From positions 12,874,657 through 12,938,656 of the forward strand of contig CM065183.1 in assembly GCA_033026295.1 (NCBI GenBank): a stretch of 64,000 nt of DNA. The letters are read 5' to 3'. The position numbers and the translations under genes are program-made. The first letter of the stretch is position 1. The number at the start of each line of letters is the position of its first letter. Source of the DNA: Channa striata (taxonomy: Eukaryota > Chordata > Actinopteri > Anabantiformes > Channidae). The notes under the pieces were generated by a model. That model ran no database searches and was not told the origin of the DNA. It saw only the letters and a program-made list of their open reading frames with translations. This document shows, one piece after another, positions 23,006-34,956 of this stretch.

Positions 23006-24564
23006 ACCATTACATACAATGCTTGGGTGATTACATTTTCTCCACTAGCTGAATACAAATCATTTTTTTCTGTGTATTTATTTACTGTGTGAATGCAAAG
23101 CGAATGCTGTAAGACGGTTATATAATGGATTAGCAGGCAGTTAAGAAAATGGGAGATTTAATGAGAGCAAAAGAAATAGAAGAGGGCGGCGTGGGAGAAG
23201 ATGCATCGACAACATAACACATCCTTCTGTACTCCCCACAATCCTTAAAGAATCACTGTGTTAGACTAAATTGACGCTCCTGAATGAACAAACAGAACAC
23301 AGCCAGATGATGCAGACGATGGGTCCGTCTAAAGAGCTGTCTGATCAATCGGACCTTTTCAGCACAAACAAGCACAGACACAACTAGAAGAGACCTGCAG
23401 CAGCTTGGCTGTAAATTCACAGGACTTACGAAAGCAGCATCAGGAGCAAGAGACTTTATTCCCTGTCTGCATTTAATATGAACATATTATATATGAGCCA
23501 AATTGGTCATGGTTCATTGTGCTTACACACTGTCACCAATAGGTGAAAATGCTGACTTCTTAAACACGACTGAATGCTCATTGCTTCTGTCATTAGGGGC
23601 AGCTTAGTGTCAATGATGTCTCTTTTGCTCCCTCTTCCAGCACTCAAACACTTCTTTATCTTGTCTCATTGACTCAGTGACTCAGATTCACCCTTCAGCT
23701 AACATAATCAATGGAAGTGTTCTGGGTGTAAAAACAGCACAGCTTATACATGCGTGGTTCTACTTTACACGATGACAAACTGCGTATCTTACAGTCCAGG
23801 ATGTTGCCCAGGAGCCAGGCTGCCTCGATACTTCACTTCACAGAGAAACATGCGGTGTGATATTCTAATGCGTCAGCTAATCAAACAGCTCACTTCAGAG
23901 TCCGACAGCAAGCAGCAGGCCTTGTTATCATGATTGAGCCATTTGTTCTGGGAAAGTGGCATTTCCGTCGGGTGAACACAGGACTTCCTGTCACTAGTTT
24001 TAGCTTGTGTGGTAGTTTGGTGACTCACTGTTGAGGTGGGTTGTTCTAATTTGCGGCACTGCTTCATCTGCAGGATAAAAATGTGTAATGTGCAATGTGG
24101 GAACCTTCCTGCCGCAAGCCTCCCATTTTTATCTCTGCTCGGGACTGAAAGTTTCAAATGTTATTGGCATCTTCATTGTCTTAAAACCTTGAATGTGTTA
24201 CATTTTTAAATCGAATTTGTTAAAATTATGAAACTGTTACCTGACTTGTCTGTATCAGGGACAATATCAAGACATCCTGTTATGTTAATTCCACCCATTT
24301 TCTGTTGTCCCCATGCTACAAATTATAGCACCCCAAAAGACATAGGCTATAATATGAAGCAGCTCATCTGTCAGCTCTTGGACAGAGCCACATGATCCTG
24401 GTGAGTAGTGTATAAAGTCACAATGAATGAGCTGCACCTCCTTAGAGTTGTCATATGAAGTTAATGTAGTGTAGCTGGTGCACTGAATTGAATGGTTGCT
24501 GACTGTGAGGCTTAAAATGTGCTTTCTCTGCCAGGAAAATGTGTCACTTTACCTCTCTGTTTAC
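23006..24564. other. Non-coding stretch, nothing recognised
   Basis: No gene, RNA or repeat family was identified. The 94-codon minus-strand frame near 23.9-24.16 kb has no recognisable domain. Confidence 0.55.
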
Positions 24565-24995
24565 TCAATGAGCCCTCTGTACATAGAGATGTGGCTTCGA
24601 GTGTGCATAGAAAACACAGTGTTCTCTGAAATGTGTTGAAACTGACAAAAGCAATTGGGGTCTACTATTCTCTATTCTACATTTAGTACAACAGACACTG
24701 TAATCAAGCGGTTTCTGTAGATTGAACTCCCCAGTTCTGATAAGGTGTGATGGGTGCCTGCTACCAACTGTGAGCACCAGGCTCTTTTTATAAATGTTCA
24801 CTTAGATTAAGATCTGGGCTTAAAGGAGGCCGCTTTTTAATGGTCCAGTGTTTTAATGTGCAAGCTAGTGGCTGCTGGCAGCCAAAGTGTGAATTGTGGC
24901 CCCCTGGGCACATAGTATCACACAGTATAACCAAACTGTCATTTAGGTGATGGGAGATAAAGATGGAATTTGTCTGAAAAAAATTGTCAGGCAAT
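24565..24995 (-). pseudogene. Tc1-like transposase pseudogene, C-terminal part
   Basis: Minus-strand frames spell the end of a Tc1/mariner transposase. LKHWTIKKRPPLSPDLNLSE includes the hallmark SPDLNPIEH-type motif, which sits just before the third acidic residue of the DDE catalytic triad. A second frame continues with YKKSLVLTVGSRHP and ends in a C-terminal FREHCV-like block. A stop directly after SEHL and a frame change near 24790-24800 show that the copy is broken. The N-terminal DNA-binding half was not found. The first two catalytic acids cannot be placed. Confidence 0.72.
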
Positions 24996-25479
24996 ATATA
25001 TAAAAACTCTATGTAAATGCATTTGTATCCTTTGAAATGAAAAATTTAAGTCGATAATAACATCTAGTTACATTGTAATTGGATAAACGTGAGGGGGCTC
25101 ACTGTTGTCACTCATCCTGCCGTGGAAAGAATAGTCAGGGTTAGTTGGCTTGGCGAAGTCATGGCCAATAAATCCAATGGTGGGAGGAAACCCATACCAA
25201 CCAGGCCCTGGTCCAAACAACAAGGAACATTTCTCATAGGTCACATAAACAATTATTCACAATTCAACACTACACACATTTTTCATACATTATATTCTCA
25301 GTTTGCAAATGAGACATGTGAGCATAATTAGGTGCAAGTGCTAATAACGTTTCTTTGAAACATGAGGAACTGAGGTGAGTGTGTGCATGAAAGCAGAAAG
25401 TCTGTCACCTACTCTAATATAGTTGTTTTAATAATAAGATAACTATTTACAAAGTAAACAGTCCATCACATCATAACTT
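24996..25479. other. Non-coding stretch, possible Tc1 flank
   Basis: May include decayed upstream parts of the Tc1 remnant to its left. No other feature was recognised. Confidence 0.45.
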
Positions 25480-26970
25480 TTTTGAAGAATTTCAGTCAAG
25501 ATTTAGAATTTCAGTCACAGAAACCGCCCTGATTAAAGTCACCAACAATCTTCTCTATAATAGAATAGACTCGTGTCTATAATAGTTCTTTTAGATCTTA
25601 GTGCTAGATTTACACCACTTAACACAAAATATTATTACAGACACTAGAACGTGTAATTGGGATTACATTGGTTTAAATCTTGTCTATCAGATAGATTCCA
25701 ATTTGTTTGTGTTAATGATGAACAAAAGTTAGCTATGGAGTTCCACAAGGCACTGTGTTAGAACCAATGCTTCTTACTCTATACATGTCTCCTCTAGGCA
25801 ACATTATTAGAAAACACTGAAAACAGATTAAACAAATCAATTAATCAAACTACAAGCATGTCTAAAAGACATAAAGGCCTGGATGTCCTACGATGTCCTT
25901 CTTCTAAACTCAAATAAAACTGAAGTTATTGTGTTTGGGCCTAAAAGTCTAGGAAATATGTTTTCCAACCATATCGTTACTTTATATGACGTAACTCCTG
26001 CCCCCAGCACTACTGTAAGGAATCTCTAAGTCATTTTTGACCAGGATTTGTCATTGACCTCACATATATAACAAATCTCTAGAAAAGCCTTCTTCCACCA
26101 TTGCCAAAATTAGGAGCAACCTGTCTTAAAGCGATGCTGAAAAACTGATTCATGCAGTCGTTACTTCTATATTGGACTACTGTAATTCTCTACTTTCAGG
26201 CTGCCCCAGTAACTCTCTAAAAAGCCTTCAATTAATCCAAAATGCTGCAGCAAGATTACTGACTGGGATTGGTGAGACAGATCATATTTCACCTTCATTA
26301 GCTTCTCTCCATTGGCTTCCAATTAAATGTAGAATAGAATTTAAAACCCTTGTTCTGACTTATTAAGCTCTAATCGGTCAAGCTCCATCATACCTAAAAG
26401 ATCTCCTAGTACCAAATCATCTAATAGACCACTTCAGTCCCAAATTGCAGGACTTCTTGTGGTTCCCAGAATGGGACAGAGCCTTTAGCTATCAAGCTCC
26501 TCTCCTGTGGAACCAGCTCCCAGTCCAGATTCGGGAAGCAGACATCCTCTCTACTTTTAAGAATAGGTTCCAAACCTTCCTCTTTGATAAAGCTTATAGT
26601 TGGTTATAGTCATGCTGCTATAGGCTTAGACTGCTGGGGGACCAAACCCTGATGCACTGAGACACTTTCCTCCTCTCAGTCCACATTTATATGTCGCCAC
26701 TGTAGGACATTAACTCTGTGTATTCTTTCTCCTGTAGTCGTCTCTCTCCCTGTCTGTCTCCCTCTCTCTGTCCCTGTCTCAGGTGTCCTCGGCTTTGAAG
26801 CTGTCTGTCCTCCAGTGAGCACCTACTGGTCCTACCAACTTGCCCAATGTTTTGCTGTTGCTTTTGTTGCTCTTTTCGTTTCTCTCGCCACTTTTCATTC
26901 ACCCCAACCGGTCAAGGCAGATGGCCACCCACCCTGAACGTGGTTCTTTTTCCTCTCCACTGTAATTGTA
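25480..26970 (+). mobile_element. Dead L2/Rex1-group LINE: RT, C-terminus and 3' UTR
   Basis: A non-LTR retrotransposon in plus orientation. In order: an RT block (FQSRFRISVTETALIKVTNN, then an LDLSA-like block, LHWFKSCLSDRFQFV and a VPQGTVL-equivalent near 25738-25765) and the RT C-terminal part (KTEVIVFGPKSLGNMFSNHI near 25918-25975). Next is the conserved tail MDYCNSLLSGCPSNSLKSLQ with LIQNAAARLLTG (26172-26280), then LASLHWLPIKCRIEFKTLV and LLWNQLPVQIREADILSTF (26502-26560). A CT-rich 3' UTR includes CCAACCGGTCAAGGCAGATG near 26905. Around 25793-25820 the text jumps from LGNII to a later region, removing the YADD catalytic box. Many stops and frameshifts elsewhere confirm that it is inactive. 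Confidence 0.85.
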
Positions 26971-27562
26971 TTTTTTTCATTAAGTACTTTCAATATTCTC
27001 ATTACATTGTTGTAATAATATTTATATACCCTCACATGTTGACATGAATACTTCCTCTACCACAGGGGAAAACTTGTAACTTATAGTAAAATAATTAAAC
27101 ATTTTAATTGTGTAATACTTTATACCATTAAGACAAGACATTATCATGCCGTATTATATAATTGAAACTAAAATTAGAACTAATAAAACAAGCCATGGAA
27201 TTTAAATTGTGTTTTATTGTTCATTTTCTCACTTATTAGTCATAGTCATGTGTGTGGATGGATTATTCTTTTGCACCACATTGCTATGAATATTCATAGG
27301 ATTAGGCAAATACTTCCTCTTAGGTACATAGCTTTGTTTGACTTTTTATTAAAGATATGGATGGGCCCCAGAAGATTTATTTGATTTCTAATTGGCCTGC
27401 AGCATTCATAAGTTTGGGAATGGGTGCTATACAGTATATGACTGCATGAATATGATGAATAGTAAAAATGCTAAAAGTTTATTTTGATTTATATTTAAAA
27501 AAAGACAAGCCTTGTAGCAAGAGCATTAGGGAAGGTTTGATATGTCCAGGTGTCTGTGTGAC
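26971..27562. other. Non-coding stretch between two LINE-related repeats
   Basis: AT-rich sequence with no recognisable feature. It may contain the last decayed bases of the LINE. Confidence 0.5.
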
Positions 27563-27860
27563 ACTATCACATTTTATTTATATAGCACCAATTCACAACA
27601 AATGTCAATTCAGGCAATTTTTTATACAATAGCAGAATTGCCTCCTCAAACTGAACCAGGAGCTCGTTCCAAAGGAGAAGAGCTAAGGCTCTGGCCCCAT
27701 TCTACTTTCGGAAACTCTAGGAACCACAAGCAGATCACCAGAGCTTGACTGTTACGGGCTTTGTATGTAAAGAGGAGGATTTTAAGTTCTTTAAGAACTA
27801 AAATCTCTTCTGCTTATTTCGGTCAAGTAGCATTTTGGATTAACTGGAGGCCTTTTAATT
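27563..27860 (+). repeat. LINE-associated teleost repeat
   Basis: ATTTATATAGCACCAATTCA near 27578 is, in antisense, the 3' terminus style of the L2/Rex1-group LINEs (GAATTGGTGCTATATAAATAAA). It is followed in plus orientation by the common fish repeat text GAGCTCGTTCC, AAGGCTCTGGCCCCATTCTA, CTCTAGGAACCACAAG, GGGCTTTGTATGT, GGATTTTAA and GCATTTTGGATTAACTGGAG. A central piece is deleted relative to the form I recall. The class of the second part is not certain. Confidence 0.65.
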
Positions 27861-29239
27861 CCTCTCTTCCTCCCACTCTTATACACACTCACTCTTCATC
27901 ACACATCATTCTGTCACACATTGTCCTTGAAAGATGGTTTTATTAGGGAGGCACTTTACTCAGGTAATTTTAGTAACATCAAAAGTTGCTAATTATGTGC
28001 TGACACACATCAAGTGCACTGACATTGGGCTGATAAAGTTGCTATTTCAAGCAGATTCTTTACTGTTTGCACTTGTTCAGTAATTTTGCAGCTTGCCGTG
28101 ACATTTATGAAATGTTACTGAGTCATTAACTCAGGTGTCCACTTTACTGAAGGACCCACACACAACAAAGGACACCCAGGCGCTCTCTGCTCTGGCTTCC
28201 CCTGGAGGTTTGCTCTGTGGTTTTGAAGAACTCTGCTTGTCTGTCTACTAAACTGTGCTTGTGCATTGTGTAGCATGAATGCAAAGACTCATGTCCACAT
28301 CTAGTCTTCACCGTGTCTGCGCTGTGCACATTTTGTTCTCAGATTTTCCCTCCAGCTTCTGTTATCTTTGGCTGTGAGTCCTTTCTCAAACCGTTACTGA
28401 GGGAATTTGAGTGGCTGTGCACTATGAACTTTAGAAGATAGAAGACTAGAAGGTTCAAATAAATATATATATCTTTACCACTTGTCTTAAAAGCTTTGTT
28501 TTTATTTTATAATTTTACGGCTGACGTACCTAGTTGTATGTTAAAGGTGTTGGTACAGTTCTGCCCTCTGTCCCTTCTCTGGCGTTTGTAGTTGCCTCAT
28601 TTTGACATGCTTGCAAACTCTCATCCCCTGCAATCAGTGACAACATTACACTGGTCGTCTTAATGTCATAGAGGGCAAAGGTCAGCGTAGCCACTCTGAG
28701 CAGTCTGCAGCTACACATCCCCATATGCAGCACAATGTGATATACTGTATGTCGAGGTGGTAGAAGTAGTGTCAATATTGGCTACAATGTAGGTACCACA
28801 TCAAATCTTTTGCTCCTGCAGTTTATATACATTCTTATTTAACTACAAAATATTCTACTTTGAAAACAATTAATTTTAAATAAAACTATTTGTGGTTTGA
28901 CGTTGCTTGGATTGTCACTCTTTAGGTCAGTTGCATTCCTCAAACACTCTCCTTTTTGTTCATGCTACTTGCCTCAAATTAAGTTTGATGACTGCTCTGT
29001 GCATACTAATTCATTTCCAATATTCATCTGTCTGAAGATGTGAGATACACTATCCACAAACCTTTTTGGCTTGCAAGTTCAAAACTAAACCTTTAGATAT
29101 TTAAGATTCCTGAAATTATATGGTGTAGCTTTTTTTTTTTCAAATTGTTGAGATTATTGATCAAACAAATAAGAACTAACTGAAAACGGCCAACTACCTC
29201 TGTACCTACTTTTCAATCATTATGTTTTTACGCTTGACT
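27861..29239. other. Non-coding stretch, nothing recognised
   Basis: AT-rich DNA. An 81-codon minus-strand frame near 28.53-28.78 kb has no domain. There is a poly-T run near 29130. Confidence 0.55.
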
Positions 29240-29990
29240 AAGTAACAGTCCTGTCTCAAGACACATTTTTTAGGGTCTCTGTCTTGGCCGCATTATTACT
29301 CAGTCTTGTCTTGATCTCAGGCTTCATTTGATTAGGTAGATATCATTAAGTCTATGTGGTAACTGTCTGATAAATTGATATTGAGCTCAAGCCGAGTCAG
29401 TCCAATCCAATGTGACAATGTTCAGTTTGAGTTTAGACTCAGAGGAGTTGATTCAGTTTTGAAGGCTGTTGTTGTGCTGGTTTTGAACTGTAGTGCAGAC
29501 AGGAGATTTTGTTATGTGGCCAGTTCTCACTGATGTGGTGGACAAAATAATAGAAAAAAAGAGTTTCATAACATGCAGTTGGCAGCCAAATAATCAATGC
29601 TAATATCAGATACTTCTCTACCTGTTATATCCATTTGTTAAAGTCCTGGTTCATCACCTTCCAGCTCTGCAGAGTTAGGTACAAAAACAAGTTAAAGCTG
29701 GAAGTGGGTTCCTTCTCTATAAGCAAAGCACAATGTCGGCATTTCACTGGTGTGTCCTAAAACAGAGCTGAATAGACTAAAGTCAGAATCTGACCAATGC
29801 AGTCTTAACTTTGAGTTTGGGGTGACAGGACATGTGGGGACAAAAGTAGCATGTGTTTATATATAAATGGTATATACTGTATATAAAACTATTGATTTGA
29901 ATGGTGTGGTCCTGGTCTCGCCTTGGTCTAGATACACTAAGGTCTTGGTCACGTCTTGGTCTCAGTTAAGGTGATCTTGACTACAACACT
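29240..29990 (+). repeat. GGTCTTGGTC-type dispersed repeat
   Basis: The left part (CTGTCTCAAGACACATTTTT, then CAGTCTTGTCTTGATCTCAG) and the right part (GTCCTGGTCTCGCCTTGGTC, AAGGTCTTGGTCACGTCTTG, GATCTTGACTACAACACT) match a fish repeat that I recall as a probable non-autonomous DNA transposon. The central ~500 bases look unrelated and may be an insertion or internal sequence. Ends are approximate. Confidence 0.5.
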
Positions 29991-32900
29991 ACCCTCTACC
30001 ATGAAACCAGCCAGATAAAAACATAAAGTGCTCTTTGTGTTTTTCCGAGCATTCAAAATGACTTAGTCACTGCTGTGTGCCTGCGTGTGTAAGTAAAGGT
30101 ATTGTAATTCTGTCCTTCCACTCGAATCTCATCTCATGAATACACATCTGGCATAGAAAGGACACACTGGTAATGCCCTCCATCCATAATGCATGTGTTT
30201 GTGAGCACGACTGTGTGGTTTTGTGTGCGTGGTTCGTATACGTCTTTAAACACATAGATTCTTGGTGGATGATTTTTCATGTCAGTGGCTTTATCCCCTA
30301 CCTGTCAGATATTCAATGTCTTCATAGATAGATTCCCTCTGAGAAATATCGACTTAAAAATACTTTTTTTTTGCTTGTTCCCACAGTCTACAATGGCAAC
30401 CAACAACCTAAGAATCCATAACTGTTCATAAATTGGCAAGTTAGAGGCTGTTAAGTCATTCAAAGTTCCTTTAAACATAGAGCTTCCTGTATTGTGACAC
30501 ATTGCCACTTTGGTAATCTGTGGAGAGTATTTCACAATCCAAACAATCTTATCACATCAGACTGCTCACCTCGACCACACAATTCACTGAATTATTAAAA
30601 ATGTGGAACACCAGGCCAGGCTCATTAAAACTAGACCTCCCACTCTGCCTGCAGGTACCCGGTAATAGGTGAGAACTGGCAGCAACGGGGAGTTATTAGC
30701 AAACAAATAGGTTTTAATGTATTTTTCATGACAGTGTGAATTATTTTCCATACATCCATTACATGACTGCTGATTTACACTACAGTAAACAGGCAGAAGC
30801 CAAGTTTAATGCACACATAAGAACAGTGTTGCTGTGGTTATTATTCACAGTGTATAACTCTGGTTTGCACAGTGCACAAAGTCTCTCCACTTAGATGCTG
30901 CAAATGATACCTGCTGCCGTCAGATGGCTGTAAAGAGAGTCACCAGGGCCCTTTTCTGTGTGATGGCATGTCAGCTGATGAATGAAAGTGAAAAACGAGC
31001 CAAATACACTGCAAATACAAGTTATTCAAAATGATATGTGTTCGCCAACACAGACAGCTTTGTTTAGATTATAACGATTTCAGTAGACAATTGTCACACT
31101 ATCTACTACAGCTGTCTTCCCACTGAGGCACACAGCAAAAACCTTTTTTAATGCTGATGAATGCAGCTGCTCATTCAGTAAATTATACACACTGGCTACA
31201 TTTTGGAAATGTAGATACTTTCAGTGAACGCTGGAATTCCTCTGGGCGATTTGCAATTTGGAGTTTAACTCACATATTGCACATAAAGTGTACATAAAGT
31301 GTAGTCATTTATTCCTTTTTTAATTTTAAGTTTTCTTACTATTACACAATTCTAACTGCGCTATTAGGAGTTGTTGCAGGCTTGTTTAGATGTGAAATCA
31401 AAGATTAGATTTTCTGCTTTAACAAGATGCACAAAGTGTTGAATCTGTTTCTGTGGCTTGTGACAAGAAACATAACAAACAAATCATAATTTTATCATCA
31501 TGTACATTTCTGTGTTCAGTTGCTGTCAGTACGATCTTCCTGTCGTGTAAAACGTGTTACAAATTGATGGAAGATAAAACAGAACTAAACCCAGAAACCA
31601 GCTTTGCTGAGAAATGGACTTCTTAGTGGGGTGGGATTTGGTGTTAGCAGCTTCTGGGGCTGTTGAAGACCCTTCAGGTCTGAGCACTTTCAAAGCACAA
31701 CTGACCCACATTTTATGCAGCCCCTGAATGATTCACATGCACATGATGGTAAGAGGAAGAAGAACTTGCATTTACTCTGGAAAATCCAATGTTTAATTCA
31801 CTGCTCACTGAAAACAAAGCACTGTGGCTGTAACTCCAACCACTGCTGTGCCGCTTCTTTGTGGACCAGTGTGGTGTGTGGGGTTCCTCTCTTGAGTTTA
31901 GCATGGACAAACTCACAGCTGTTTTACTTTCGGTTTAAGCAGAAATTAAAAATGAAATTTAAGCAGTATCCAAACATTATAGATTCATATGAAGAAGTTT
32001 TTTAACATATGTCATTTTGTTATGCGTGCATGTGTGCACAGCAGGTGTGCTGTTAACCTGGGGGAGCAGCTTGACTGATTTGACATTTGAAAAGCGGATA
32101 AGAAACAGTTTAAATAGCTCCTCTAAAAATAGGGACGATGCATGATCCCCAGACATTGTCTGCCAACTACAAGTTGTCTCTCTTGCACTGTGTAGGGAAG
32201 GTTCATGATAAAGTTAAATGTTGGCAGCTGCTACGATGCACATGCTGCATACGTAGTGTTGGAACAACTTTTGAAATAGCGTGACAAGCCCAACCCTTGA
32301 CAGCACTCCAGGATACAACAACTTTCTAAGCATTATCCCGCTGAAAATAACATAATGGTGTGTGTCCCAGAGCTTTTGTTTTCATTGTGTGTCTCTTACA
32401 GCAACAAAACATTTTGCTGTTTAGTATGACTGAATGTCACACCTCCCACTGCGATTCGTCTCTCCAAACTATCTTCACTATATGCAGGTGACGCTTACTA
32501 GTGATGCCACTGGCACAGCAGTTTTTAGACACAGTTAATAGGTAAAGGCATGACTCAAAATGGAACGGGAATAAATAAGGACGTGCAAACAAAAGCCTTG
32601 AAGAATACAGCTCTCAGAAAGACAAAAATTAAGCTACTGAGATTAGACTACAGTTCAAAACTTGATTAGACAGGGAATGGGAAAAGAAAACAAAGAGCCA
32701 AGAAGGTAGTGGATCTGGTATGTTAAAGCAGCAAAAATTCTTTCAGTCACTCATTACTGCTTTTAAAATGGAACAGGTGCATGGAGCAGGATTGTAGAAG
32801 AGTGGTAAGAACATGTTCTCTTCATTTCCCTTGTGGCCATTTCACATATGTGTAGATTTGAAATAATGGTCACTTTAAATTTATTGGATGTTAGGATGCA

Positions 32901-33069
32901 TTTTATATTTCAAGGTCCACTAAAACTAAAATAATTTTAGGGTGACTGGGCAAAAGTTCACCCAAAGTCTGGACATGCAGTGAATGTTTGGAGTAAAGCT
33001 CCCTCATGCTGAAAGAAGCCCATTGGAGGTCATCCAGGTTTGTCCAGCTCATGGCTAGTGAGCCTTACT
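29991..33069. other. Non-coding stretch, nothing recognised
   Basis: Three kilobases with only short frames (96 codons or fewer) on both strands and no repeat family recognised. A short exact 11-base tandem (ACATAAAGTGT twice) lies near 31281-31302. Confidence 0.55.
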
Positions 33070-33130
33070 AAATTTGCTGCTGCTGCAACCCAATCCTGGC
33101 CAAGCAGAAGATAATTGATGGATGCACTGA
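33070..33130 (+). repeat. Possible 3' tail of SINE/RTE-type repeat
   Basis: GCTGCTGCAACCCAATCCTGGCCAAGCAGA followed by TTGATGGATG has the layout of the 3' tails of fish SINE-like repeats (CGACCCTG..GATAAGCGG..ATGGATGG). Only this tail is visible. Confidence 0.4.
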
Positions 33131-33469
33131 ACAATAAACTGTGTCCTAATATTCCACATTAATGTCCCAAAACACATTACAGGGTCTCCAAAAAACAACT
33201 CAGCTTTTTCTCTCCACATTAAAAAACTCAAACAAAAGTGTCTGTTTACAAAGTCTCCCTGACTATGATGCACATTCTCATTGTGTGTGTGCTGAAAGTT
33301 CTCATCATCTATTACACCAGGATTAGCGATCAGATTTTTTTCTACTGCCTTTCACCAATCTTGCTCGTAAGTGGATGTCTTCAGGCTTACCCACCTTCCC
33401 ATTGCATACAGCAGGTTATCCTCACTGGGAAGTAGGAAGAACACAATAAAGTGAAATAGAAGCAAAAAA
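33131..33469. other. Non-coding stretch, nothing recognised
   Basis: Short AT-rich segment. Frames on both strands overlap and lack any domain. Confidence 0.5.
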
Positions 33470-33640
33470 CAGGGGGAGGGGGACTGCGCTGTTAGGGGGG
33501 GAGTTAGGACAATTCTAGCGGCCCACGAATCTGGGGGGCCCACACAGACTAGCCATTTTAATTAATAAAGTTATTAAAATTAATCTCCCATGAGAATTCC
33601 ATAAATGATCTGCTAATGTCAAAGAATTACAGAAAAAGAA

Positions 33641-33903
33641 TCTTTTGACTGATTACTGTCTTTATTTCAGTAAATGAGTCATTGAGTCAATGAGTCATCA
33701 AACGAAAAAATTACACCCTCCTCCCATTTAGCGCATAGTTCGGTTCCATCCACCTGGATCCTCGGTTTGACTAACTGACAAATTATAGTCACATCGTCAG
33801 TCAAAGATGGGAAAAAGCAAAGCAAATCTTTTGACTGATTACTGTCTTTGACATTGTTGTTTAACAACAGTAAATGAGTCATTGAGTCAATGAGTCATCA
33901 AAC
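33641..33903 (+). repeat. Direct repeat with triple TGAGTCA clusters
   Basis: Two copies of the block TCTTTTGACTGATTACTGTC ... CAGTAAATGAGTCATTGAGT are present, at 33641-33703 and 33827-33903. The second has a 14-base insertion in the middle. Each ends with three TGAGTCA heptamers spaced exactly 8 bp apart (starting at 33675, 33683, 33691 and at 33875, 33883, 33891). A seventh TGAGTCA follows at 33912. TGAGTCA is the AP-1 core site, but the repetition may simply reflect transposon sequence. Confidence 0.85.
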
Positions 33904-34067
33904 AATCATTTTGAGTCATTGCTGTTTGCCACAGAGCAGCCTGGCTGTCTTACACCACGACGACAGCTCAGTGAGCCAAATCATTTCTGTCCTGCTGGTG
34001 AGCTCATGCAGCTGCTTGTAAAAGGGCTGCAGTTCTCAAACACTATTTACTCCCAATTCATATGCAA

Positions 34068-34810
34068 GATTCGTTCACATCGAACGAATCACTCACGAAC
34101 GATACATCACTAATTGTCAGATCGTCAACGGTTAAAGCAGTAAATTATTCCGGCCATAAGAAACTACAAGAAAAGTTTGACAAAGCAGAGAGAGAAGAAG
34201 GTCCCACAATTATTACACGTTATTCTAAAATAAAGGTTTGTGTATTCACGGAGGACGGAGCTTCCTTTGCAGTGAAATGTTAGCGCTACTTCCATAGCCG
34301 ACACTATAATTCGCTAGCTTACGTTTTTCACCACTGAAACTTATAATCAGGTCTCTCTATATTTTCACCTCATATACAGATGCAGCATCGCCCTCACCTG
34401 CTTTTCCAGACGATGTTGCCCAAGCTGAGGAAGCAGGTCATCAGTATGTCACTGAAATCCTGCCTTTAGAAATTGTGTGTGCATCACATTCTGATTGTAA
34501 CAATTCATTTCACTATTGTACGATTTTAATCTCTGTCATGGTCTTACTTAACTCAACAATAAAATGAGTAATGATAAATAAACGTCAATTTATTTTTTCT
34601 GTTTTGATATTAACAGAATACTGTAGTACAGAAGATCTAGACACGTTCTGAATGAATTATATATTTTTTAGATATGTCAGATCCAGGATCCTCATCAATC
34701 AGCCTGTCAAAGGACATAGAAAGAGCTTTTAAAACAGCAGATGAGGCTCAAGAGAGAATCAGTAGAAGCAGGAGCACAGATGAGGAAGAGGAAGAAGAGG
34801 AGCTCACAGT
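34068..34810 (+). pseudogene. Decayed frame, possibly hAT/ZMYM-type N-terminus
   Basis: The first frame (34062-34283) contains YSGHKKLQEKFDKAEREEGP and TRYSKIK. This resembles the SGAxKRKxxKxxEE...KFF start of fish hAT-derived, ZMYM-like proteins, and it is followed by a usable splice donor (AAAG/GTTTGT near 34236). After an acceptor-like TATACAG at 34374-34380 another frame reads AASPSPAFPDDVAQAEEAGH. Near 34675 a third frame reads MSDPGSSSISLSKDIERAFK and ends in an acidic run and a stop at about 34815. The phases do not join cleanly at the first junction. No zinc-finger cysteines or transposase core are present. Family assignment is inference. Confidence 0.35.
34070..34112 (-). mobile_element. 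hAT-type miniature element terminus
   Basis: Read on the minus strand from 34112 the sequence is TAGTGATGTATCGTTCGTGA followed by GTGATTCGTTCGATGTGAAC. This is the style of a common fish hAT-type terminus (TAGTGATGGGTCGTTCGTGAACGAA). The matching far end was not located with certainty. Confidence 0.55.
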
Positions 34811-34956
34811 TTAAGGGACAGAGGGACACAGTGGATACTGAGCCGCATGACCACAGCTGTGGACCACAGACAAAGATTTTGGATATCTAGCTTGGTTTTA
34901 ATGTTTGTTGCAGAATGGGTGAGGTAAAGGGCCCAAAACTGCTAGCGGCGCCCCTG

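Larger units (their letters stand above)
33470..34956. mobile_element. Candidate nested hAT-like element
   Basis: The left edge is a G-rich CAGGGGGAGGGGGACTG-type sequence. The right edge ends GCTAGCGGCGCCCCTG, whose reverse complement CAGGGGCGCCGCTAGC looks like a hAT-type terminal repeat. The interior contains a duplicated TGAGTCA block, a second hAT-like terminus and a broken reading frame. The left end matches the right only loosely and no 8-bp target duplication is visible, so the limits and the single-element interpretation are tentative. Confidence 0.35.
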
